Below, one piece after another: positions 24,152-37,715 of a stretch of DNA of 64,000 nucleotides. How positions within the stretch are numbered: position 1 is the stretch's first letter; each line of letters begins with the position of its first letter. The notes under the pieces are model-generated. The model worked only from the letters and a program-made list of their open reading frames with translations, did no database searches and was not told where the DNA came from. Position numbers and translations under genes: made by a program. Source of the stretch: Byssothecium circinans (lineage: Eukaryota > Ascomycota > Dothideomycetes > Pleosporales > Massarinaceae); the NCBI GenBank assembly GCA_010015675.1, contig ML976978.1:682790-746789 (forward strand), given 5' to 3'.

Positions 24152-25860
24152 ATGCTGCGATCTGCTATTACAAAGGCCGCCCAGCCAACCGAGGCCAGGG
24201 CATTGCGGGCTCTGGCACATGCGAGAATCAGCCCCTCCGCCGTAGACGCAACATGGGCGGCACGCAGCAGCGGGGGAGTGCCGCGAGCCATAACGAGGCG
24301 TCGTCAACTCCAGACTCAGCACACTTTCCAGCGCCGCCCGTTCTCCTCGACCAGCAACATGGCTTCTACAAGGACAGAGAGCGATGCCTTTGGAGAGGTC
24401 CAGGTGCCCAACGACAAGTACTGGGGCGCGCAGACGGAGAGGTCGCTGGAGAACTTCAAGATCAACCAGCCGCAGGACCGCATGCCGCCGCCCGTCATCA
24501 AGGCCTTTGGTATCCTAAAGGGCGCTGCGGCGACAGTCAACATGAAGTTTGGGCTTGGTAGGTGTCGGCGGAGAGCTCCAAAATGCATTCAGTAACACTG
24601 TGGCAGACCCAAAGGTTGGAAAGGCCATCCAGCAGGCCGCCGAAGAAGTAGCCTCGCTCAAGCTCGTCGACCATTTCCCGCTCGTCGTCTGGCAGACCGG
24701 GTCGGGCACCCAGTCCAACATGAACGCCAACGAAGTCATCTCGAACCGCGCCATCGAGATCCTCGGCGGCCAGATGGGCTCTAAGAAGCCTGTCCACCCG
24801 AATGACCACGTCAACATGTCCGCCTCCTCGAACGATACCTTCCCGACCGTCATGCACATCGCCGCAGTCATGGATTTCGAGGAGTCGTTGCTGCCGGCGC
24901 TGACGAGTCTGCGCGACGCGCTAAGGAAGAAGGCGGATTTGTTTGAGAAGATCATCAAGATTGGCCGAACACATTTGCAGGATGCGACGCCGTTGACATT
25001 GGGACAGGAGTTCTCGGGCTACGTCCAGCAGCTGGACTTTGGCATCGAGCGCGTCAAATCATCTCTCCCGCGCCTCAAGATGCTCGCCCAGGGTGGAACG
25101 GCGGTCGGAACTGGCATCAACACATTCAAGGGCTTCGCCGAGGACATTGCAAGCGAGGTCAGCAAGATGACTGGCCATGACTTCATTACCGCACCCAACA
25201 AGTTTGAGGCGCTTGCAGCTCACGACGCCATTGTGGAAGCACACGGACAACTCAACACACTGGCCACGTCACTGTTCAAGATCGCCCAAGATATCCGCTT
25301 CCTCGGTTCCGGACCCCGCTGCGGTCTCGGTGAGCTGAAACTGCCCGAGAACGAGCCTGGATCCTCTATCATGCCTGGCAAAGTCAATCCGACTCAGTGC
25401 GAGTCCCTTACCATGGTATGCGCACAGGTATTTGGTAACAACGCTGCAACCACATTTGCCGGCTCCCAGGGCAACTTCGAGTTGAACGTTTTTAAGCCAG
25501 TCATGATTCGCAACCTCTTGCACAGCTCCCGTCTCCTCGCCGATGCCATGAGGAGTTTTGAGAGGAACTTGGTTGTGGGTCTTGAGGCCGACGAGAAGCG
25601 TATCAGCTCGCTATTGAACGAGAGGTAAGTCCCCTGTACTAATTCGAAGAATCCTTGCTAACATCCTCTCCAGCTTGATGTTAGTCACTTGCCTCAACCC
25701 CGTCATCGGCTACGACGCTGCATCCAAGACCGCCAAAAATGCTCACAAGAAGGGTATCACCCTGAAAGAGAGTGCATTGGAGCTTAAGACGATTAGCGAA
25801 GCGGAATTCGACAAGTATGTCCGCCCAGAGCTCATGATTGCGCCTGCGGACAAGAAATAA
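24152..25860 (+). CDS. FUM1: Fumarate hydratase class II, mitochondrial and possibly cytosolic
   Basis: Catalyses reversible hydration of fumarate to L-malate in the TCA cycle. Three exons; introns 24558-24606 and 25625-25673 (49 bp each); 536 residues. The first about 65 residues are Ala/Arg-rich with few acids and end in an FSSTSN stretch, a typical matrix-targeting presequence. The body is a class II fumarase: [41 protein letters not shown] and the family signature [11 protein letters not shown]. The last exon contributes the C-terminal domain (NPVIGYD). An in-frame ATG at 24359 (codon 70) starts just before the conserved core. It could yield a cytosolic form, as fumarases are often dual-localised; that is inference. 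All active-site motifs are intact. Confidence 0.96.
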
Positions 25861-26142
25861 GTGCAGTGATTTTGTGTAAAGTAAAGTAGCATGTAAGCGT
25901 AGATAAAGCGTGCGTGACTGTATACAGTTGTGACTCTAGATTGCGTCGTCGTCTCCACTCATCGCCCGAAACTACACATGTAGCACTTTGCATGTGAACG
26001 TGAGTCAGCATTTGAACTGGTCGACGCGAACGCGTCAGCACGTGTGTATTATTCCATAAGAAGACTAGCGCTAACCTGGCGACACCTCGTCATCTCAGCC
26101 CACATCTCCATCGTTCGTTCACCCTCAAACACAACCACAACG

Positions 26143-29619
<3,477 letters not shown>

Positions 29620-30537
29620 GACTGGGACTTCACGATTTGATAGCGTTGTTGTATGGTGAGGTTCACTGAGAGGAAACTATCGGTATGGGTGTTGCATGTG
29701 CGGGCATGCTTTCCTTTACTGCCACCTTTCGAGGCTGGTGTGAAGTATTGTTTGTTGCTAGAGCATGAACATATAGTATGCGCGTACGAAGATCTTCGAA
29801 TGATGTGATGCACGTGGAGCACTTGCCCAGGTCCACGGGTGAGCCCTGAAGCCCTGAGCGGTGTCGATGCAAATAAAATTCCGGGCTGGCTTAGCTTTCA
29901 CTCGTCACGGCCATACCACATGTCCTCCACGTCTCGTCTCGTCCCGTCCCTTCTATTATATCGACCCAACAAACAATCACACCGACTCCACACTCACCTT
30001 ATCTCTTCCCCGAAGCGAACAAATCGGCGTACACGATGCAAGCTCCCTGCATTCATTAACCGGAAACAAAAAGCACCAATCAAGCCCTCCTCCTTCACCG
30101 CGCTTAACACTGATGCCCGCGAACGACCCATGCCGCCGGCTTTTAACTGCCGAGTATCGCTACGCTTGGCCCGGGATTCTTACCAGTTCGTGGTCTATAC
30201 GGGCGTTCCCGAACCTGCATCATGGAGCGCTTTTAGATGGAAGAGGCCTGAGTAGGTTTAGTAGGATACCATGGTATAGGATTGTGTGCTTTATGCATCT
30301 TCTCTCTGCATGCTACCCATGCGGTGAAAACGCGTGGATGGTGAAAGGCGAGGGGAATGCGTGCGCTGCAGGTGCATGTGGCGGTGGGGCGATACCAAAT
30401 GGGTAAGGAGACTGTACTGTGCCTTGTATATATAAGAGTAGGCTTAGATGCGCCAGCCTGTTGGAGGATCTTGTGAAGACTCTTGTATCTTCTCATCTTC
30501 CTCTCGTAATTGAATCAAGGGTTTGCAAAAGCTGGAA
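29620..30537. other. Intergenic region upstream of the GMC gene
   Basis: 0.9 kb holding the SMC5 3' UTR and the GMC oxidoreductase promoter. Frames on the plus strand are rich in Ser/Arg and lack domain support. A TATA-like element is listed separately. Confidence 0.6.
30427..30435 (+). promoter_or_regulatory. TATA-box-like TATATATAA
   Basis: About 103 bp upstream of the GMC oxidoreductase ATG, a position compatible with a core promoter in filamentous fungi. Confidence 0.45.
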
Positions 30538-32472
30538 ATGTTTGGCACAGGTGGAATTGCAATTGCGCTTTTGGGGGTTGTTGCTCCTTTGGCGAATGCG
30601 GGACCCATACGACTTCGCGCTGATCAGGTCGGGAAGCCGGGTGATGCAACATTTGACTATGTCGGTACGTTCTGTGGGCGAAACACGCAACTACATAGGA
30701 ATATGTACTAACAGAAGCAGTCGTGGGAGGAGGAGCCGCCGGCCTAGCAACCGCCGCACGGCTCGCCGAAGTCGCCTCTGTAGCCGTCATCGAAGCCGGC
30801 GGATACTATCAAATCGAATACGGCAACGCGAGCGTAGTTCCTCTCCTCTCCCTCACAGCCATCGATGTCATCGATCCCTCAGAAAACTTTCCTCGCCGGC
30901 CAGAAATCGATTGGGAGCTTTTGACGGAACCGCAAACCAATGCGAATGGCCAGGTCGTGCATTATGCCCAGGGTAAAACACTTGGAGGCTCAACCGCACT
31001 GAATACAATGTCGTATGTCCGATCTTCCGCAAGTGCGTATCAGAGATGGGTGGATATGGTGGGTGATGAGAGCTATACTTTCGACAACTTACTTCCGTAT
31101 TTTAAGAAGAGTATGAGACTCACGCCGCCGAATTTGGAGAAGAGAAATGCAGCGAATGCTACGCCTGTGTATGATCCGGCAGTCTTTGGGGATGCAGGCC
31201 CCTTGGATGTTTCGTGGAACAACTGGGTTGATCCGACGATTAGTTGGTTGGCGAAGGCTCAGCAAGCAGCTGGTATTGAGGTCAATCCGGATGGTTGGAG
31301 TGCTGGTGTTTTAAACGGTGGATCTTGGAATCCGGCGACTATTGATCCTGCTCATGCGACTCGTGAGTCGGCGCAGACGAGCTATCTCGACTATGCCAAA
31401 GCGAATACCAAACTCAAGGTATACGCTCATAGTTTAGCGACGAAGATTCAATTTGATGGAACAGTCGCGACCGGTGTCAGTGTCAGTACGAATGGGACGT
31501 CATACACGCTGTCGGCGAATAAGGAGGTTATAGTGAGTGCCGGTACCTTCCACTCGCCGCAGCTTTTGCTGGTGTCGGGTAAGTGAAGACATCGAAATCT
31601 CGGTCTTGTATTGTCAGACACTGACGCCTTCAGGTATTGGACCCAAGTCGACGCTAGAAGCCCTCGACATTCCAGTTGTAGCTGACCTGCCAGGCGTTGG
31701 CAAGAACCTCCGAGACCCCGTCACTGTCAACGTAGCTCACTTCGTCAATACTCCCAATGGCCAAGGCATTATCGCTAATCCGAACACCGAGCCGGAAGCC
31801 CTACGCCAATACAAAGAGGAAGCCGCGGGCCCCTATAGCTCCGTTGCAGGATATATTTCTTATACACGCTTCTCTGAGGAGCTTCGAAGCACACTACCCC
31901 CCGAAACACGGGAGAAGCTCGCCGCACTCCCCGCTGAAGGCCCCGAAGTGCAGTTCATTGCTGGTACTTTTCTCTTCACGAACGGCAGTGCCATGGGCTC
32001 GCTTTCGGCCACCCATTGCGAGACCTTCTCCAGCGGCAGCGTTTCCATCTCAAGCGCCAACATCACCGACGCGCCCATCATCGATCTAGGCTGGCTCTCC
32101 GATCCCGCCGACGCCGATGTCCTCGTAGCGGGCATCAAGCGGCTGCGACAAATCTGGAGCACCGAGCCTGCTCGGACTATTAGCATGGGAGCTGAAGTGC
32201 TGCCTGGCAAGGATGTCGAGACGGATGAGGAGTTGCTGGCGTATGTGAAGGCGAATGTTCATCAGATATGGCACCCCACGTCGACTTGCTCGATGGGGAA
32301 GGAGGGCGATGGTGATGCGGTGGTAGATTCCAAGGGGAGGGTGTTTGGGGTGAGGCGCTTGAGGGTGGTGGATTCTTCGATTATCCCGTTTGGGATTCCG
32401 GGGCATCCGCAGGCGAGTTTGTATGCTTTGGCGGAGAAGATTGCTCGGGATGTATTGGGTGTTTATAATTGA
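30538..32472 (+). CDS. Secreted GMC oxidoreductase (AA3-like)
   Basis: FAD-dependent alcohol oxidase/dehydrogenase of the glucose-methanol-choline family; the substrate cannot be read from sequence. 607 residues, three exons, introns 30665-30720 and 31579-31633. Residues 1-21 form a signal peptide ending LANA. The Rossmann FAD motif VVGGGAAGLATAARLAE is created by the first splice. GMC signature 1 includes GGSTALNTMSYVR, and signature 2 (AGTFHSPQLLLVSGIGP) is completed by the second splice. The active-site region has IWHPTSTCSMG, giving the conserved His, and the C-terminal PGHPQASLYALAEKIA supplies the second His. Several N-x-S/T sites fit secretion. Aryl-alcohol oxidase-like or similar AA3_2 activity is a guess. 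A TATA-like element sits about 103 bp upstream. Confidence 0.92.
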
Positions 32473-32820
32473 GATGTTTGTAGAGAAATGAAACACTATG
32501 CATCAAATTATCCTACATATGCATGCTGAACCAAACAATGGTCATGTGAGACTGCCTCTCGTGGAGACATGGAGGAGAAAGTCAACACTAAGGTGAACTT
32601 AAAGGGTATTTCTCCAGCATAAAAAGTTTGTATAGCTCTGCTAGAGTGTTGACGGGACTTGAGTACGGATTACCACTGCCGGCTTTTACATCACGTAGAG
32701 ACTAGGTGAATAGACCCTGGTGCACGGACGTTTCGTGATAGCTCGAAATATTTGTCGGACCTCCGTCCCCACAACCATCCGTCACCACGCCAGCGCTCCT
32801 GCACTGGAACTTATCCCAAC
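32473..32820. other. Intergenic, GMC 3' end and bL28m promoter
   Basis: 348 bp. The frame of the bL28m gene stays open upstream of its ATG but without a methionine, so this is read as 5' UTR and promoter. Confidence 0.55.
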
Positions 32821-34092
32821 ATGCCTCCACGGTGTCAATTACTCTTTGGGAACCTTTATACACCCCGGACCGTCTTCCTCAACCCCAATTCGACGCAGCG
32901 CGGCTTCTCCTCGTCCTCCACCCTTTGCAAGAACCCCCTCGCGCGACGGAAAGGCGGCGACCTTGGGAAGCACCTCCCCAAATATGTCATCCCGCAAGAT
33001 GCCGACATGCCAGAATACCCCTACGGCATGAACAGGCTCTTCAAGCAGGCAGACAAGGGCTTGTACGGCGGACAGATGATCCAGTTCGGCAACAATGTGT
33101 CTAAGAAGACCGAGACCAAGACGCGCTGCTACTGGAAGCCCAATGTGCTATATAAGAGCCTCTACTCGGTTGCGTTGAAGAAGCGAATACACCTACGCAT
33201 CACTGCGAAGGTGCTGAAGACTATAGACAACGAGGGCGGCCTGGACGAATACCTGCTCAAGCCATCCGAGGCCCGTATCAAGGAGCTCGGGCCGCTGGGC
33301 TGGGCTCTGCGATGGACACTGCTACAGAAGCCTCAAGTCGTGTGGAGGATGCGGGCTGATGCCCAACGTTTGGGCTTGACCAAGGAGCAGATTGACAAGC
33401 AATGGCCGATGCCGCATCCAGTAGTCCTCGCCGAGACTGAGAAAGCAGAGGCCGAAGCGCTCAAGGAGGCCGCGGCAAAGGCGCGCACACAGCCAACGCC
33501 CGCGACAATTGCCGCCAGGGCACGCGACAAGAAAAGGGTGGAGATTGCCACTGCGGCTGCGATTGAATATGAGGACGTTATGGCCGCGGCGAAACGATAC
33601 CGTCAACAAGCATTGGTCGATACAAAAGAGGAGGGGATGATCTTAGCTCTTATCAAGGAGAAAGTGCAAACGAAAAGGTATCATCAGCTTTTCGAGGATG
33701 AGGACAAGAAGGAACAGGGCGCACGGGATGTCACGACACCCGTTAGGCAGGCTCTTCCCGTTGCAGGGGAAGCAGCTGGAGACAGGGAGACCTTCGTCGC
33801 ACAAACAAAGGCAGAGTATGCCCAATCTATCGCCGACGCCAAAAATGCTCAATCCGACCCGACAGTCTCTGAAGCAGACCGCTTGTATTATCAGCTGGCT
33901 CTCGAGAAGTTTCAACAAATGATAGAGGCTGAATCCATGGAGGACTATGTTGAAGTAGTCACGGAAGCAGAAATGGATCGCCTCCCGACCACAGAAGTCG
34001 AGGCGACGGCTGAGACGACGACCGAGCAAGACGCCTGGGGAGCATTGGTCGATTCTACGAAGCCTCGCTCGCAGACCGAGCTACGTCGATAA
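32821..34092 (+). CDS. MRPL24: Mitochondrial large-subunit ribosomal protein bL28m (MRPL24)
   Basis: Component of the mitochondrial 54S ribosomal subunit. Intronless, 423 residues from the ATG at 32821. The N-terminus (1-45) is rich in Arg, Ser and Thr and fits a mitochondrial presequence (RGFSSSSTLCKNPLARRK). The bL28 core lies at about 81-148: QMIQFGNNVSKKTETKTR, YWKPNV, YSVALKKRIHLRITAKVLKTID. A long C-terminal extension of about 270 residues is helical and Lys/Glu/Ala-rich, far larger than bacterial L28 (about 80 residues); such extensions are common in fungal homologues. It is a housekeeping gene set among oxidative genes, with no functional link implied. Confidence 0.92.
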   Translation: MPPRCQLLFGNLYTPRTVFLNPNSTQRGFSSSSTLCKNPLARRKGGDLGKHLPKYVIPQDADMPEYPYGMNRLFKQADKGLYGGQMIQFGNNVSKKTETKTRCYWKPNVLYKSLYSVALKKRIHLRITAKVLKTIDNEGGLDEYLLKPSEARIKELGPLGWALRWTLLQKPQVVWRMRADAQRLGLTKEQIDKQWPMPHPVVLAETEKAEAEALKEAAAKARTQPTPATIAARARDKKRVEIATAAAIEYEDVMAAAKRYRQQALVDTKEEGMILALIKEKVQTKRYHQLFEDEDKKEQGARDVTTPVRQALPVAGEAAGDRETFVAQTKAEYAQSIADAKNAQSDPTVSEADRLYYQLALEKFQQMIEAESMEDYVEVVTEAEMDRLPTTEVEATAETTTEQDAWGALVDSTKPRSQTELRR

Positions 34093-34238
34093 ATGAAGTT
34101 TGGATACGCGAGCGCTTGTAACTATATTGTCTTTTAAATTTGTACCAACAGGCGCCCAAAGAGCGCTGCAAATACCTATTCCAAGCGGAATTTCCATTTT
34201 CATCGCTTCAGTTTCCTCGTTTTCCTTTCCGTCACCCA

Positions 34239-34999
34239 CTACCAAGGCAACTCCTCGCCATTCCTATGCCACCACCTCCCCGTATCCTCAATCCCCTTCC
34301 CCCTTAACACCTCCCACAGATCCTTCGCCGCTACCTCCGGTTCCACACCCTCGGTCCCGGTTTCCCCCATTAACATTGTCTTCACAATCCCCGGATGCAA
34401 CAACACCACCACTACCCCCTCGTCCTTCAGATCCACAGCCAAACTCTTAAACACAGCGTTCACGCCCGCTTTACTCGCGCGATACGCATAAATCCCTCCA
34501 CTCCCGTTATCAGCAATGGAACCCATGCGTGAAGACATGACCGCAATTTTCGGGGCCGTTGACTTGGTGATTGCTGATCGGATATTGGGTAGCAGGGCTT
34601 GAGTAAGGAGCAGAGGCCCGAAAGTGTTCACCGCGAAAGTCTTCTGCAGCAAGTCCAGGCTTACGTTTGGAAGCTTGTCTTGCTGAACAGGGGGTAAGAT
34701 ACCGGCGACATTGAGCAGGAGATGGATAGGGCGGTCGCCGAGTTTTTGCTTGAGAGAGGTGATGGAGTCGGGAGAGGTTACGTCGAGCTGGTGGTATTCG
34801 CAGTTGAGGGATTTGATAGGGGTGCTGATGGTTATGTCGGTGGCGATGACGTCGTAGCCCTGCGCGTTTGTTAGTTTGTATGTTTGAACTTTGAGTATAG
34901 GTGTAAGGCAGGAAGGCTGAGACTGACTTCTTTGATGAGGAGTTGAGATAGGGCATGGCCGATGCCCGAATTGGCGCCTGTTACTAGTGCGGTTGGCAT
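34239..34999 (-). CDS. Short-chain dehydrogenase/reductase (SDR)
   Basis: NAD(P)-dependent oxidoreductase, classical SDR type, 230 residues from two exons; intron 34927-34860 (68 bp, GTCAGT donor, ACTAAC branch). The nucleotide-binding motif TGANSGIG lies at the very N-terminus in exon 1. Exon 2 carries the LNVAG motif, catalytic Ser region VMSSRMGS and YRASK (Tyr-x3-Lys). The C-terminus follows HPGIVKTMLMGE. No signal peptide or TM segment is seen, so it is probably cytosolic. It resembles small fungal SDRs related to C-factor/sniffer-like carbonyl reductases; the substrate is unknown. It shares a 648-bp divergent promoter with the P450 gene, which suggests co-regulation. Confidence 0.9.
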
Positions 35000-35304
35000 G
35001 GTGGTTTAGGGTGGCTTTTCTTTTCCTGGTACCTGAGGTGAGAGGTTGGGGACGGAAGGGAAGGGTTATATTTTGCTTTCGCTTTTGTTTAGTGATGCAG
35101 CTGTAAGGGATGGTAATTGGTGTTGACGATGACGTTTTGTTGCATTTGATCCATGTTGGAACAACAGCTGGATAGAAATTTTTGGGAGTAGTTAATGATG
35201 GAGGTTTTTAGATGAGGGAACTAAGGAGTTGCAGAAGCGTTTGATCCGGGAGCAAGATTGCAGGTATGAAAGTATATTGAGTGCTCGGTGATATCACGTG
35301 AAGT

Positions 35305-35314
35305 TGTCCGGACA
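35305..35314. promoter_or_regulatory. Palindrome TGTCCGGACA
   Basis: Perfect 10-bp palindrome containing CCG and CGG half-sites back to back, the type of element recognised by dimeric Zn2Cys6 regulators. It lies roughly mid-promoter between SDR and P450. Binding is inferred. Confidence 0.4.
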
Positions 35315-35592
35315 TGGCTTAGCGCTCACCAAAAGTTCACAGCAACAGCAGACGTCGTCGAGCACCGCTCGTACACTCCACCTCATTTTTCATCATATTT
35401 CGCATTCAGCTTACAATGTCTAGGATATGTATAGGACCTAAGCGACTCCCGCAGAATTCATCCTCGGCGCATGTTGTACACCAATCAATATGCTTGATTT
35501 TGCTTACTGAGCAAGCCATGGATATACTTCAGCTTTCATACTCACCGCCGTCCAGCTCACAGATTCACTCTTGACACATGGGGGAAATCGGC

Positions 35593-35600
35593 TATATATT
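35593..35600 (+). promoter_or_regulatory. TATA-box-like TATATATT
   Basis: About 48 bp upstream of the P450 ATG, consistent with a core promoter element. Confidence 0.45.
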
Positions 35601-35647
35601 GAACCCTACTCTCCGAGCGCTCGGTCCAGTATCGTATAACATCAAAG

Positions 35648-37612
35648 ATGTCAGCCCTAAATCTGCCTACGCTCGTTGGAACGAGCGCAATCCTAGGAAT
35701 CGCTTTTCACATTTCGATCGTCGGCCTTGAATTCGAACGTTATATGTTCCAATTTCTCTTCACTACGCTCTTTACGTATTTGAGTCTTGTTTTCGCTTTT
35801 CTCTCCGCGAACCAAACGCTCGGCCTGGCTCTAGTACAAGCATCTCTCGTCCTCGTTAGCTTCAACGTCAGTGTACTATTTAGCATTACAGTCTACAGAC
35901 TATTCCTCCACCGATGCAGCGTCATCCCTGGTCCTCTATTGGCAAAGCTTACACGCTTCTACGCGACGTATCTCAACGCGAAAGGCTACCGATACCACAA
36001 GGAGCTGGGAGAGCTACACAAACAACACGGCGACTTTCTGCGCATAGGTACGTTAAACAACCTTCCCGAAGTTGCACGTAGTTGCTGAGATAAAAGGCCC
36101 TCGTGATATTTCCATACTGGATAAGAGAGCTATTCCTCTCATCTATGGACCGAACTCCGAATGCCGCAAATCGACGTGGTATAGTCAGAGCTCGAACGAC
36201 AGCAGCAAAGTATCGATCAACATGACTCGGGACCAGAAGTCGTATAGGCTGAGGAGAAGGGCTTGGGACCGCGGATTCTCTATGAAAGGTTCGCTTCTTC
36301 CTCTTGACTGAGATAAGAAGTCTAGGCTGATTCTGTGCGCAGCGCTCACGTCTTATCAGCCGCGTATTAAAGCCAAGACCGACATGCTTGTTGAGAAAAT
36401 ACGTGAGCTCAATGGAAAACAGATCGATATGACGAAGTGGTCAATGCTCTTCGGCTTCGATGTGATGGGTGAGGTCGGCTTTGGGAAGGACTTCGGAAGC
36501 CTTACCAGTGGCCAAGAACATCCAGCTATCAAAGCCATCCATGAACATATAGCCGTGCTTGGTGTCTTTCAGACTGTTCCATGGCTCATGAACTTGCTCG
36601 GGTCGATACCTGGTGCTGCAGCTAGCTTTGCGGAGTTCTTTGGCATGTGCGAGAAGGAGATGGTTGAGAAAGAAAAGGTAATTGCCAAGGCGTTTATCAC
36701 TGACGTGTAAAGAGCTTGCTGACCGCTCCCACAGACATGGAATAGCCGAACAGATCCCCAAGATCTTGCGTCGTGGCTGATTAAAGCCGTGAGAGAAAAA
36801 GACGTTACAGCGTCTCCAACAAAAGAGTCTCTCGCTGATGACTCTCGCGTTATCATCATCGCTGGAAGGTGATTGAAACGCGCATGGTCTCTTCAATCAA
36901 CCTCTTACAAATGGCAGTGATACCACCGCCAACACTTTAGCGAACATCCTTTTCTACCTCGCGACGAACCCCTCAGTTCAAACAAAACTCCAGGCCCGCC
37001 TAGACGCCATCTTCCCATCCGGTTCTTCATCATGGAACTATGAAAAAGTTAAGACTGTCACTGACATCGACGACATCATCAACGAGACATTACGGCTCAA
37101 ACCGCCAGTAATCCAAGGCGGACCCCGCGAGACCCCACCCCAGGGAATTCACGTTGGTGACATGCATATTCCTGGCAACGTCAACGTCTCGGTGCCTTAT
37201 ATTTTAATCCAACGCGAACCACGGTGGTGGGAAGAAGCCGAAAATTTTGTTCCTGAGCGCTGGGACGAAAGGAGCGCGGAGATGGGGACTGCGGAGGCAC
37301 CCTTTTTGCCGTTTCAACTTGGTGAGTGGATTTAGATTATTTGGCTTGTAGGGATGGTAAAGATTTACATGGCTGAATTGCATTGAAGAAAGAAGGAACT
37401 ACTACTGACAGGTAACAGGCTTGCATTCGTGCATAGGGAAGAACCTTGCTTTCCTAAGCTTGAGAACGGCTATCTCACTGCTGGTAATGGAGTTCGATAT
37501 TGAGCTTGCGGAGGGAGAGAGTGGTGAGGAGTTTGATAAAGGGTTTGATGATGTCTTCCTCATGACGTTGAAACCGCTGAGGCTAAAATTGACTGCTAGG
37601 TTAGGGGAGTGA
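35648..37612 (+). CDS. Cytochrome P450 monooxygenase with multi-TM N-terminus
   Basis: Haem-thiolate monooxygenase, predicted ER-anchored. Six exons, five introns (36048-36096, 36289-36342, 36678-36734, 36869-36917, 37322-37418), 552 residues. The N-terminus has about three hydrophobic stretches (residues about 5-27, 34-53, 58-86) before the proline-rich hinge VIPGPLLAKL; most P450s have one. The I-helix AGSDTT is formed across intron 4 (352-357). The K-helix ETLR is E410-R413. PERW (PERF region) follows. The haem loop PFQLGLHSCIGKNLA, with Cys493, is assembled across intron 5. All catalytic landmarks are intact. The CYP family cannot be assigned by eye. Context with the divergent SDR and downstream aldehyde dehydrogenase suggests stepwise oxidation of a small hydrophobic substrate (inference). 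Confidence 0.92.
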
Positions 37613-37715
37613 GTGATGGCCACGAAGACAGCAATACGGCTTCAATATTCCCTCTAATTCGATTGAGAGTTTCCAGTACGTCGTAATCCTCCATCACATT
37701 TCGTTACCTCGTCAT

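Larger units (their letters stand above)
35000..35647. promoter_or_regulatory. Divergent SDR/P450 promoter
   Basis: 648 bp between two outward-reading genes. It contains a CCGG palindrome and a TATA-like element (separate entries). No gene is supported within. Confidence 0.6.
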
